NCBI GenBank assembly: GCA_020633195.1
Contig: JACKEC010000018.1
Location: forward strand, 186,001 to 250,000
From: Sandaracinaceae bacterium
GTDB taxonomy: Bacteria > Myxococcota_A > Polyangia > Polyangiales > Sandaracinaceae
Length of the DNA: 64,000 bases
Reading direction: 5' to 3'
In this document: positions 1 to 7,430 of the stretch, piece by piece
Layout: each line of letters opens with the position of its first letter
Position numbering within the stretch: the first letter of the stretch is position 1
Notes under the pieces: generated by a model
What the model was told of the DNA's origin: nothing
What the model saw: only the letters and a program-made list of their open reading frames with translations
The model's database searches: none
Translations under genes and position numbers: made by a program

Positions 1-178
1 CGCCGGGCCGAGGTCGGAATGCCGAGGCATTTCGACCGAGCGACTGGCGTGCTGGGCGCGGCGTCCCGCCGGCGAGGCGCGGACAGCGAGTGTTTCAACG
101 GGCTGCTACCTCACCGCGCTGAGCGCGCTGATCCTCGCGACCGGCTGCCTCGATCTCAACTTCGATCCGGCGAGCATC

Positions 179-1078
179 GTGAAGGGGCCGCGCATCCTCG
201 CGATGCGCGCCAACCCGCCCGAGGCGCTCTTCGGCGAGGACGTCCATTTCGAAGCGCTCGTCGTGGACGCGACGGGCGAGGACCTCACGAGCCAGCCGGG
301 CGTGACCGTTCGCTGGACGGTCTGCCTCAGCCTCGGGCAGATCCTCGAGGCGGCGGGGCTCGGCGGCAACAGCGGCTTCACCGACGGCTGCTCGCCCGAG
401 GAGACGCTCGTGCTCGAGGAGGACGGCGCCCCGAACCGCGCGGTCCTGCCCGGCGAGGTGCTGATGGCGGTGATCGCGATGATCCCGATGACCCCGCCCG
501 ACGAGCCGATCCCCGACCCGGGGATCCCCGGCGTCGATCCCGGGATCCTGTCGTCGCTCGCCACGGTGATCGCGGAGGTGGGCGTGCCGCTCGCCGCGCG
601 CGTCGACGTGTCGCGCGACGGCGAGGTCCTCCTCAGCGGCTACAAGCGCTTCGCGATCACGACGCGATCGGGCGCGACCCTCAACCCACCCCCGCCGCGC
701 TTCTCCATCGGGGACCTCGAGCTGAGCGCGCGCGGCGGCGGCGACCCGCACGCGTGCGTGTCCGCGGACGGATCGATCGCGAGCGCGGCGGTCGGCGAAG
801 AGGTCACGCTCGCCCCGTATGCGCTCGAGGAGCCATGGCTCGAGGACTACCCGGTCTTCGATCTCGGCGGCGAGATCATCATCAACTCCGAGACCGCCTA
901 CTACTCGTGGTTCTCCACCGGGGGCGCGTTCTCGACGGAGATCTCGCAACGTCCCTTGCGCGACTCGAGCTGGGTGGCGCCGGACGTCGCCGGCACCTAC
1001 CCGATCTTCCTCGTCGTCCGCGACGGCCACCTCGGCCTGTCGTGGTGCCGCGCCGACGTCGAGGTCCGAGCCAACTGA
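179..1078 (+). CDS. Probable secreted lipoprotein, 5' end uncertain
   Basis: No family was recognised. The 299-residue product is acidic and Pro/Gly-rich, which suits an extracytoplasmic protein with beta-sandwich-like stretches. GTG 179 is the only conventional start in frame inside the window. However, the same frame stays open to the left edge and just upstream encodes a hydrophobic run ending in ILATGC (around 131-148), a convincing lipobox. The true protein is therefore probably a lipoprotein starting near 90 (GTG TTT CAA), which would need one extra base near 106 to join the frames. Either the start lies outside the window or there is a small indel. It converges on the permease-like gene at 1084 with only 5 bases between stops. 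Confidence 0.7.
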   Translation: MKGPRILAMRANPPEALFGEDVHFEALVVDATGEDLTSQPGVTVRWTVCLSLGQILEAAGLGGNSGFTDGCSPEETLVLEEDGAPNRAVLPGEVLMAVIAMIPMTPPDEPIPDPGIPGVDPGILSSLATVIAEVGVPLAARVDVSRDGEVLLSGYKRFAITTRSGATLNPPPPRFSIGDLELSARGGGDPHACVSADGSIASAAVGEEVTLAPYALEEPWLEDYPVFDLGGEIIINSETAYYSWFSTGGAFSTEISQRPLRDSSWVAPDVAGTYPIFLVVRDGHLGLSWCRADVEVRAN

Positions 1079-1083
1079 GGCCG

Positions 1084-2376
1084 TCACTCGGCGGGGATGC
1101 CGAGCACGGTGATGGCGAGGGCGACGAGGGTGAAGGCGCCGCCACCCGCGATGACCAGGCCTCGATTCGGGGCGTCCGGGGTTCGGTAGGCGGTCACCGC
1201 CGCGACCGCGCACTGGAGCGCGTAGAAGAGGGCGAACGCGCGCGACGCCAGGGTGATGACGGACAGGACGTCGGTCAGCCAGGTCACGCCGATCGCGAGG
1301 CCCCCGATCCCCAGGTAGCTCCCGCGCGGGCTCAGTTGTCGGAGGAGCGTGTGGAGCAGGCCGGCGCAGCCCGCGTCGTCGGCGACCGCGGCCGAGAGCT
1401 GGCTCCCGATCGCGGCCACCACGATGAGCACCGGCAGGACCATCGCGACCGGCGCGACGAGGCTCACGATCGCGGTGACGTCGGCGTCGAGGGCCTGCCC
1501 TTCGAAGAGCGGGAGCATCAGCGTGACGAACACCAGGTAGATGACGCTCGCGAGGAGCTGCGCCACGCGCATGGTGCGGGCGCGCTCGTCGGCCGGGTGC
1601 TCGGCGCCGAGGAAGCGGGACGTCTCGAAGCCCTGCACCACGATCAGGAGGCCGAGCACCACGCGGGCCGCGTGCGTCGCGTCCGGATCCCGAGGCAGCG
1701 CCGGGATCGCGAGCCCCCCGCTCACCGCGAGCGAGCCGTCGTGGAGCATCAGCGCCACGAGGAGCGCCGTGATCATCCCGAGGTTGAGGCTGATCGCGTA
1801 TGCCTCGAGCCGCTCGAGCGCGCGGAGCCCCCACGCCGCGCCGACGAGGGCCATCGCGCCGAGCAGGCTCGAGGCGAGGATCCGGCTCCAGACGAGATCG
1901 TGGATGCCGAAGCGGTCGAGCACGAACGTCGAGAGCAGCGCGACGTAGTAGGTGATCGAGACGATGTAGGCGCCGGCGAGGACCACGTGAGAGGCCTGCT
2001 CGAGCCGCCGCGCGAGGTCGCGCTCGAGCTCGGCCCAGTGCGGCCTCGAGCCCTCGCGATGCCCGCGGTGCAGCCAGTGCTCCTTCGGCTCCTGCCCCTC
2101 GGTCGCCGCGTCGTCGAGCTCGGGCTCGGCGTAGCGGATGTTGAAGCGGATCAACGCCCCCATCCCGAACGCGACGAGCAGCAGCCCCCCCATCGCGAAG
2201 GGCGCGTAGGCCCCCACCTCGGCCGCGAGCAGCGGCGCCGAGACGAGGAAGCCGCTGCCCATGATGGAAGACAGCGGCGTCACCGTGGCCCGCCACGCGC
2301 GGGAGGCGCGGACGCGCGGGTGCAGCGCGAGCACCCCGGCGACCGCGAGCGCGGTCACGAGGATGACGACGTTCAT
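1084..2376 (-). CDS. Multi-pass membrane permease-like protein
   Basis: This 430-residue protein has about ten to eleven hydrophobic helices. The first pair carries a Gly/Ser-rich kink (SIMGSGFLVSAPLLA, about residues 36-50) like the unwound first helix of APC-superfamily transporters. A hydrophilic loop rich in Glu/Arg/His (about 75-115) probably faces the cytoplasm. The substrate cannot be read from the sequence. The start is supported by GGAGG about 6 bases upstream of ATG 2376. The gene lies 25 bases downstream of the Cys-rich lipoprotein on the same strand, so the two may be cotranscribed. It could also be an uncharacterised membrane family unrelated to transport. Confidence 0.75.
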   Translation of the reverse strand: MNVVILVTALAVAGVLALHPRVRASRAWRATVTPLSSIMGSGFLVSAPLLAAEVGAYAPFAMGGLLLVAFGMGALIRFNIRYAEPELDDAATEGQEPKEHWLHRGHREGSRPHWAELERDLARRLEQASHVVLAGAYIVSITYYVALLSTFVLDRFGIHDLVWSRILASSLLGAMALVGAAWGLRALERLEAYAISLNLGMITALLVALMLHDGSLAVSGGLAIPALPRDPDATHAARVVLGLLIVVQGFETSRFLGAEHPADERARTMRVAQLLASVIYLVFVTLMLPLFEGQALDADVTAIVSLVAPVAMVLPVLIVVAAIGSQLSAAVADDAGCAGLLHTLLRQLSPRGSYLGIGGLAIGVTWLTDVLSVITLASRAFALFYALQCAVAAVTAYRTPDAPNRGLVIAGGGAFTLVALAITVLGIPAE

Positions 2377-2401
2377 CGCCGCCTCCGGCCGAGGCCGCGG
2401 C

Positions 2402-2944
2402 TCAAGGGCACATGGAGAAGTGCTCGCGCGCGGGCGGCATGCAGGCGCAGAGCGCCTCGTCGGGGGTGAGGCACGGCCCGATGTCCGCGCTCGTCAGGTA
2501 GTTGCAGACCGTGTACATGCCGGTGGTCGGACACGGCGCGCCGACGAAGCCGCCGCAGAACGGGCGGGCCTCTCCCATCGGCGGCAGGCACGCGTGGCGG
2601 AAGGTGTCGCAGGTGTAGCCGCCGCCGCACTCCGTGTCGGACGTGCACGGCTTGCCCAGGTCGTCGCAGAACAGCCCGCCGTCCGTGGGCGTCGGGCCCG
2701 CGTCGGAGGTGCCGGCGTCCGCGCCGCCCGCGTCGGCGCCGCCTCCGTCGGTGCCCTCGCCGCCGTCGACGTCGGGGCCCGCGTCGGATCCGCCGCCCCC
2801 GTCGGAAGCGCCGCCATCCGTCGCCGAGGCCGCGTCGATCGCGCCGCCGTCACCCGGGAGCGTCCCGCCGTCGGAGTCGGTCCCGCCGCCACAGGCGGAG
2901 GCCAGCACGAGGCAGAGGCTCGAGAAGAAGAAAGCTCGGCTCAT
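2402..2944 (-). CDS. Cys-rich lipoprotein with Asp/Gly/Ala linker
   Basis: A 180-residue secreted lipoprotein. The signal peptide ends in a lipobox (LASAC, Cys about 18), followed by about 75 residues of Asp-Ala-Gly-Gly-Ser linker typical of myxobacterial surface lipoproteins. A compact C-terminal domain has about a dozen cysteines (motifs CDDLGKPC, CGGGYTC, CLPP, CNYL, CACMPP) that probably form disulfides. No enzymatic motif is visible. The role is unknown; a cell-surface or outer-membrane location is inferred from the lipobox without an inner-membrane retention signal that I can recognise. Confidence 0.8.
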   Translation of the reverse strand: MSRAFFFSSLCLVLASACGGGTDSDGGTLPGDGGAIDAASATDGGASDGGGGSDAGPDVDGGEGTDGGGADAGGADAGTSDAGPTPTDGGLFCDDLGKPCTSDTECGGGYTCDTFRHACLPPMGEARPFCGGFVGAPCPTTGMYTVCNYLTSADIGPCLTPDEALCACMPPAREHFSMCP

Positions 2945-2984
2945 GCGGCGAAGCGTAGCACCGCGATCGGCGAGGGGACCTCGG

Positions 2985-3338
2985 TCACCCGAAGTGGGCG
3001 AGGGCCGCGCGGACCTGAGCGGCCGTGAACGGCTTGTCGAGGCGCCGCTCGGGCGGGAGCGATCGGAAGAGCGCGCGGTCCTCGGCCGTGACCGCGCCCC
3101 CCGTCATCACCACGACGCGCTCGGCGAGCTTCGGGTGGTGCTCGCGGATCCAGCTCGTGAGCTCCACGCCGCTGGTGTCGTCGAGCATCAGATCGCAGAG
3201 GATCGCGTCGAACGCCCCGTGCTCGAGCTCCTCACGCGCCTCGCTCCCCGACGTCGCGACGGTCACCTCGTGCTCCTCGAGGAGCAACCGCAGGGTGAGG
3301 CCGATCCGAGGCTCGTCATCGATGACAAGAAGGCGCAT
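2985..3338 (-). CDS. Single-domain response regulator (CheY-like receiver)
   Basis: A 117-residue receiver domain with no output domain. The acidic pair is in VIDDEP (about 5-10), the phosphoacceptor Asp in CDLML (about 52), the Thr/Ser switch in VVMTGG (about 82) and the conserved Lys in LDKPF (about 104). It would accept phosphate from a histidine kinase and act through protein contacts. The start is the ATG just before RLLVIDDE; the frame is open further upstream, but that part does not resemble protein. It is divergently oriented from the histidine kinase gene at 3411 with about 70 bases between starts, so the pair may share a control region. Confidence 0.88.
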   Translation of the reverse strand: MRLLVIDDEPRIGLTLRLLLEEHEVTVATSGSEAREELEHGAFDAILCDLMLDDTSGVELTSWIREHHPKLAERVVVMTGGAVTAEDRALFRSLPPERRLDKPFTAAQVRAALAHFG

Positions 3339-3410
3339 GGCTTGGCGCGAAGCTAACGGGGCGATGGTCGAGCGGTCAACGACCCACGACGCGGTACGGT
3401 CGGGGGGTCC

Positions 3411-4976
3411 ATGTCCTCGATGAGGCGCCACCCCCTGTCCCTGGTGCTCGCGTTCGCCCTCGCGCCGCTCGGGCTGGCCGCGTGCGCCGGCACCGAGCCG
3501 GTCGATGGCGGGCTGTCGGGCGCGTCGCAGTGGGCGGCGGCGCGGGCGCTGTGGCACATCGATCGCGATCCGGCGGCCTACCGCGCCTGGATCGAGATCG
3601 ACCCGGCCACCCCGGAAGGGCGCGAGGCTCACCGCCTCCTCGCCGAGGCGGAGCCCCACTACCGCCGCGGGATCGAGCGGGTGCGCGGCGGCGACCCCGA
3701 GGCGCGCGAGTCGTTCGAGCGGGCCGTGCGCATCGCCCCGATGGATCCCGTGCTCTACCTCCCGCTCGCGAGGGCGTTCCGGGACCAGGGCCGCGCCGAC
3801 ACCGACAACCCGCACCTCTTCATCCGGGCCGCCGAGTACTACAGGAAGTTCATCGCGCTCGTCCCTCACGACCCGCGCACCGAGGAGGCCCGCGCCGAGC
3901 TCGCCGAGATCGACCCCGAGGGCTCACGCCTCTTCGCGCCCCCCGGCGAGGTCGGCGAGGCGGCCAGCCAGCCGCTCCCGGCGCCGCAGGAGGTCGCGAC
4001 CTGGCCGCTCTGGGTCGCCGTCGCCGCGCTCGCGCTCGCGGTCGCCGCGATCGGGCTCCTGCTGTGGCGGTCGCGGGAGCGCCTCGAGTCGCTCGACTCG
4101 CTCGCGGAGCGGAAGCCCGAGCTGCACCCCGCCATCCACTACCTCGTGAGCAGCCTCCGGCACGAGCTGCTCAAGCACCGCATCGGCGCGGTCGGGTCCG
4201 CCGTGGACGCGCTCCGCGAGGGCCGCGCGTCGGAGGCGCAGATCGAGTTCCTCCGCGGCCGACTCTACGGCGGCGAGCCGCTGACCGACGCGTGGCACGG
4301 GCACCTCGCCGCGTTCCGGCGCGCCCTCGGCCCCGAGCTCGACCTGCACCGCGCCGACAAGCACTTCCGGGCCGGCGGTCGCGCCATCGAGGCGATCGCC
4401 AAGCTCGAGAAGCGCCTCGCGGCGGGGGACGCCCGCGCCTTCGAGAAGCTCTCCACCGCGCACGCGACCCTGCGCGAGCTCGACAAGCGGCTCGGTCAGC
4501 TCGCGCAGCGGCTCGTGCGCACCTCGGTGGACGGCGCGCTCTTCCGCGACGTGGTCGACGCGGTCCGCGGCGAGTACGCGGCGGGCGCGGTGCAGCTCGA
4601 CGAGGTGGTTATCCGCTCGCCCGAGCCCGCGCCCTTCGTGGAGGTCTTCCGGGTCGACCTCGTGCTCGTCCTCAAGAACGTGGTGCGCAACGCGATCCTC
4701 GCCGTCGCCAGCGAGGAGCCGCCCCGTCGCATCGGCCTCGACGTCGACACCCACGTGGAGCTCACGGGTGAGGAGACCGTGCGCATCCACGTCCGAGACA
4801 CCTGCCCTCAGGAGCTCACGACGGAAGACATCTACGCGCGCCGGATGAGCCGCGGCCTCGGCCTCGTGACCGCCGCGCTCTCGCGCTACGACGGCGCCAT
4901 CCAGGTCGAGCCGGCCGACGGCGAGTGGGCCAAGTCGGTCGTCGTCCGCTTCTTCCGCGCCTACGACGAGGAGTAG
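3411..4976 (+). CDS. Membrane sensor histidine kinase with TPR-like sensor region
   Basis: A 521-residue protein. An N-terminal hydrophobic segment ends in a possible lipobox (LGLAACAG). A TPR-like helical extracytoplasmic part follows at about 75-170, then one clear transmembrane helix at about 198-218 (WVAVAALALAVAAIGLLLW). The cytoplasmic part has a candidate H box (SSLRHELLKHR, about 247-257), a helical region, and an HATPase-like domain with an N box (LKNVVRNAI) and a glycine loop (RGLGLV). The G1 box usually reads DxGxG but here reads DTCPQ, so ATP binding may be atypical. It heads a four-gene operon: the next gene starts within about 25 bases and the following two overlap by 4 bases. 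It presumably phosphorylates the downstream receivers. Confidence 0.8.
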   Translation: MSSMRRHPLSLVLAFALAPLGLAACAGTEPVDGGLSGASQWAAARALWHIDRDPAAYRAWIEIDPATPEGREAHRLLAEAEPHYRRGIERVRGGDPEARESFERAVRIAPMDPVLYLPLARAFRDQGRADTDNPHLFIRAAEYYRKFIALVPHDPRTEEARAELAEIDPEGSRLFAPPGEVGEAASQPLPAPQEVATWPLWVAVAALALAVAAIGLLLWRSRERLESLDSLAERKPELHPAIHYLVSSLRHELLKHRIGAVGSAVDALREGRASEAQIEFLRGRLYGGEPLTDAWHGHLAAFRRALGPELDLHRADKHFRAGGRAIEAIAKLEKRLAAGDARAFEKLSTAHATLRELDKRLGQLAQRLVRTSVDGALFRDVVDAVRGEYAAGAVQLDEVVIRSPEPAPFVEVFRVDLVLVLKNVVRNAILAVASEEPPRRIGLDVDTHVELTGEETVRIHVRDTCPQELTTEDIYARRMSRGLGLVTAALSRYDGAIQVEPADGEWAKSVVVRFFRAYDEE

Positions 4977-4998
4977 CGCGCCCGTGTACGATGCGGTC

Positions 4999-5433
4999 GT
5001 GCCGAGGCTGCTCGTGATCGAGGACGGGAACGAGTACGAGGAGTTCGCGACGCTCTTCCTCGCGGACCGCTTCGAGGTCGTCGCCGTGCACTCCGCGGCC
5101 GAGGCGCTCGAGGCCGCCCCCGGGACCGACGCGATGCTCATCGACCTGCGCTTCGAGCGCGCCCGCGACGAGGACCTCCTCGGGGACGCGGGCGAGGCGG
5201 CGGCGCGGCTCTTCGCCGGCGACCTCGAGCGCGCCCGGCGCTGGCTCAAGGAGCAGCAGGGCACGCTCATCCTCGGGGCGCTGCGCGAGGCCGGGCACGA
5301 TCAGCCAGCGGTGTTCGTGCACGACTTCCCACCGCGGCGCCTCGCGAACCTCGCGCGCCTCTACGGCCGCGTCGGCGCCGTGCCGACCTTCGACGCCGCG
5401 GCCATCGTGCGCACACTGGAGTCGCTCGCGTGA
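4999..5433 (+). CDS. Atypical response regulator receiver protein
   Basis: A short receiver-like protein of about 144 residues. The first strand reads RLLVIEDG with the acidic pair reduced to ED, and a phosphoacceptor-like Asp is in LIDLRF. An insertion rich in Glu/Asp/Arg follows before FVHDF. The conserved Lys near the C terminus is not evident, so phosphorylation chemistry may be altered. I place the start at GTG 4999 (VPRLLVIED); GTG 4984 is the alternative and adds five residues. It sits between the kinase and a small protein, and its last 4 bases overlap the next start, which suggests translational coupling. Confidence 0.75.
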   Translation: MPRLLVIEDGNEYEEFATLFLADRFEVVAVHSAAEALEAAPGTDAMLIDLRFERARDEDLLGDAGEAAARLFAGDLERARRWLKEQQGTLILGALREAGHDQPAVFVHDFPPRRLANLARLYGRVGAVPTFDAAAIVRTLESLA

Positions 5434-5768
5434 CCCGCGACGAGGCGACCCGGCTCGCCCACGACGTCGGCAAGTACGTCGCCCGCATCGCGCGCAACGC
5501 GCCCGCGGAGGGCCCCTTCCCCGCCGCGCTCGTGCCGATGCTCGTCAAGGACCTCTACGCGCTGCCCGGGGGCAAGCGCGCCTCGGAGCGCTTCGTCGAG
5601 CTCGCCCCCGACGAGGTCGCGATGGCCCCGCTCCACGCGGCGCTGACGGAGATCGACGCGCTCGAGGAGCGGGTGCGCGCGGGCGACGACGAGGCCTGCC
5701 GCCGCGCGTGTGTCCGCGCCCTCGAGGTGGAAGCCGCCTTGCGGGCCTACGCCCGGGAGGCGCGGTGA
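5430..5768 (+). CDS. Small helical protein of two-component operon
   Basis: A 112-residue, mostly helical, charged protein with no recognised family. It starts with GTG overlapping the previous stop and ends overlapping the start of the sigma-54 activator, so it is embedded in the signalling operon. The N-terminal helix contains RLAHDVGKYVARIARN; its histidine followed by an acidic residue resembles a histidine-phosphotransfer or H-box helix. A phosphotransfer role is therefore a reasonable guess but is not shown by the sequence. Confidence 0.7.
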   Translation: MTRDEATRLAHDVGKYVARIARNAPAEGPFPAALVPMLVKDLYALPGGKRASERFVELAPDEVAMAPLHAALTEIDALEERVRAGDDEACRRACVRALEVEAALRAYAREAR

Positions 5769-7426
5769 GCGCGAAGCCCAAGCTGCTCGTCGTCGACGAC
5801 GGCGACCGCTACGTCGAGCTGCTCCACGCGCTGCTCCGCGACTACGACTACGCCACCCGCTGCGACCTGCCGGGCCCGTGCTGGGACTGCCCGCAGCGCG
5901 GGGGCTGCGAGCTGACCCACGCGCACGACGCGAAGGAGACCGACGAGGCGCTCGCTCGACACGCCGACGTCGACGTGGTGCTCCTCGACGTCGCGTTCGA
6001 CCTGCCCGAGGCGCGCCTTCTGCCCGCGCGCGTGGTGCCGGAGCGCCACCGCCAGCGCCTGCAGGGCATCGAGATCCTCGCGCACCTGCGGCGCCGGCGC
6101 GGCGACCTGCCCGTGGTGCTGATGACCTCGGAGGAGGAGCTCGCCTTCGAGGACCCCGCCGAGGACCTCGCGGTCGACGAGTTCGTCACGCTCGCGGGCG
6201 CCGACGCGTTCGACGCGCGGGCGCTGGGGCTCCTCGTCGAGCGGATCCTGGCCCGCACGCGCGAGACGCCCGAGGCGGGCGGCTACACGTGGGGCGCCTC
6301 GCCCGCGATGGCCCGCGTCCGGCGCGACGCGGGGGTCCTCTCTCGCACGTCGCTGCCGATCTTGCTCCTCGGCGAGACGGGCACCGGCAAGAGCGCGCTC
6401 GCCGAGCGCGTGATCCACCCCGCGACCCGGCGCGCCGGCCCCTTCGTCGCGGTCGACCTCGCCGCGCTGCCCGAGACCCTGATCGCGTCGGAGCTGTTCG
6501 GCACCGCGAAGGGCGCGTTCAGCGGGGCCACGGATCGACGCGGCCGCTTCGAGGAGGCGCACGGCGGCACCCTCTTCCTCGACGAGATCGGCAACCTCCC
6601 GCCGGAGGCGCAGCGCATGCTGCTCCTCGCGCTCCAGGACGGGCGCATCACCCGGCTCGGCGAGAGCGCGCCGCGGGCGGTCGACGTGAAGGTGATCGCG
6701 GCCACCAACGCGAACCTCGAGGCGAAGGTCGCGGACGGGTCGTTCCGCGCCGACCTCTACGCCCGCCTCAACCCGGCGGCGCGGCTCACCCTGCCACCGT
6801 TGCGCGAGCGCCTCGGCGACCTCCCCGAGCTGATGGCGGGCTTCGTCCGGAAGAAGCTCGCCGCGGGCGCGGACCGCGCGCTCCTCGCCGACTACATGGA
6901 GGCGACTGGGTTGCGCGGCGCGCCGCACGCGGAGCTCGTGATCGGCAAGCCCGAGGGGCCCGCCTACGGCGTCCGGTTCGTGCTGTCGCGGCAGAGCTAC
7001 TCGGAGCTGCGCGCCCACGAGTGGCCCGGCAACGTGCGCGAGGTCGAGCTGCTCCTCGCGAACGCGGTCGTGTTCGCGCTCGCCGACGCCTACGGCGCGG
7101 CGGAGCACGGGCGCGGCCAGGACGGCGCCGACACGATCCCGATCCCCGCCAAGCTCGTGCGCGAGCTCCTCGGCGCCGCGTGGCACGCGGACGCCGGCGG
7201 CGACGGCACCCCCGCGGGTGGCTTCGAGGTCCACCGCCGCGCGCAGCTCCGCGACGTCGCGCGCGACTTAGAGCGTCAGCTCTTCGTGCGGTTGTACAAG
7301 CAGACCAAGGGCGACTTCGACGCGATGGCGGAGCGCCTCCTCGAGGGCGACGACCCCGGCGCGGGGCGCAAGGTCCGCCTGCGCTTCAACCAGCTCGGGC
7401 TGCGCGTGCGCGATCTCGACGACTGA
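5765..7426 (+). CDS. Sigma-54-dependent response regulator with Cys-rich receiver
   Basis: A 553-residue NtrC-like activator. The N-terminal receiver (1-165) has VVDDGD and a phosphoacceptor-like Asp at about 75 (LLDVAF), but it carries an insertion with four cysteines (about 33, 39, 42 and 48, including CWDC). The AAA+ domain has Walker A GETGTGKS (203-210), GAFSGA (250-255; the usual motif is GAFTGA), Walker B FLDEI (271-275) and WPGNVRE. The C-terminal 60 residues end in a Fis-like region (KGDFDAMAERLL and a final Arg-rich helix) that may bind DNA. The start GTG 5765 overlaps the preceding stop. The protein should drive RNA polymerase-sigma54 open-complex formation at unknown promoters; the Cys cluster suggests redox or metal sensing, which is inference. 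Confidence 0.88.
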   Translation: MSAKPKLLVVDDGDRYVELLHALLRDYDYATRCDLPGPCWDCPQRGGCELTHAHDAKETDEALARHADVDVVLLDVAFDLPEARLLPARVVPERHRQRLQGIEILAHLRRRRGDLPVVLMTSEEELAFEDPAEDLAVDEFVTLAGADAFDARALGLLVERILARTRETPEAGGYTWGASPAMARVRRDAGVLSRTSLPILLLGETGTGKSALAERVIHPATRRAGPFVAVDLAALPETLIASELFGTAKGAFSGATDRRGRFEEAHGGTLFLDEIGNLPPEAQRMLLLALQDGRITRLGESAPRAVDVKVIAATNANLEAKVADGSFRADLYARLNPAARLTLPPLRERLGDLPELMAGFVRKKLAAGADRALLADYMEATGLRGAPHAELVIGKPEGPAYGVRFVLSRQSYSELRAHEWPGNVREVELLLANAVVFALADAYGAAEHGRGQDGADTIPIPAKLVRELLGAAWHADAGGDGTPAGGFEVHRRAQLRDVARDLERQLFVRLYKQTKGDFDAMAERLLEGDDPGAGRKVRLRFNQLGLRVRDLDD

Positions 7427-7430
7427 CGGC

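Noticed and set aside
19..2469. Very long open frames on both strands across 1-2.5 kb and in most of the window
   Set aside because: They are Arg/Ala/Pro-rich shadows of real genes, caused by high GC and few stops; they lack domains, and the overlapping frames do.
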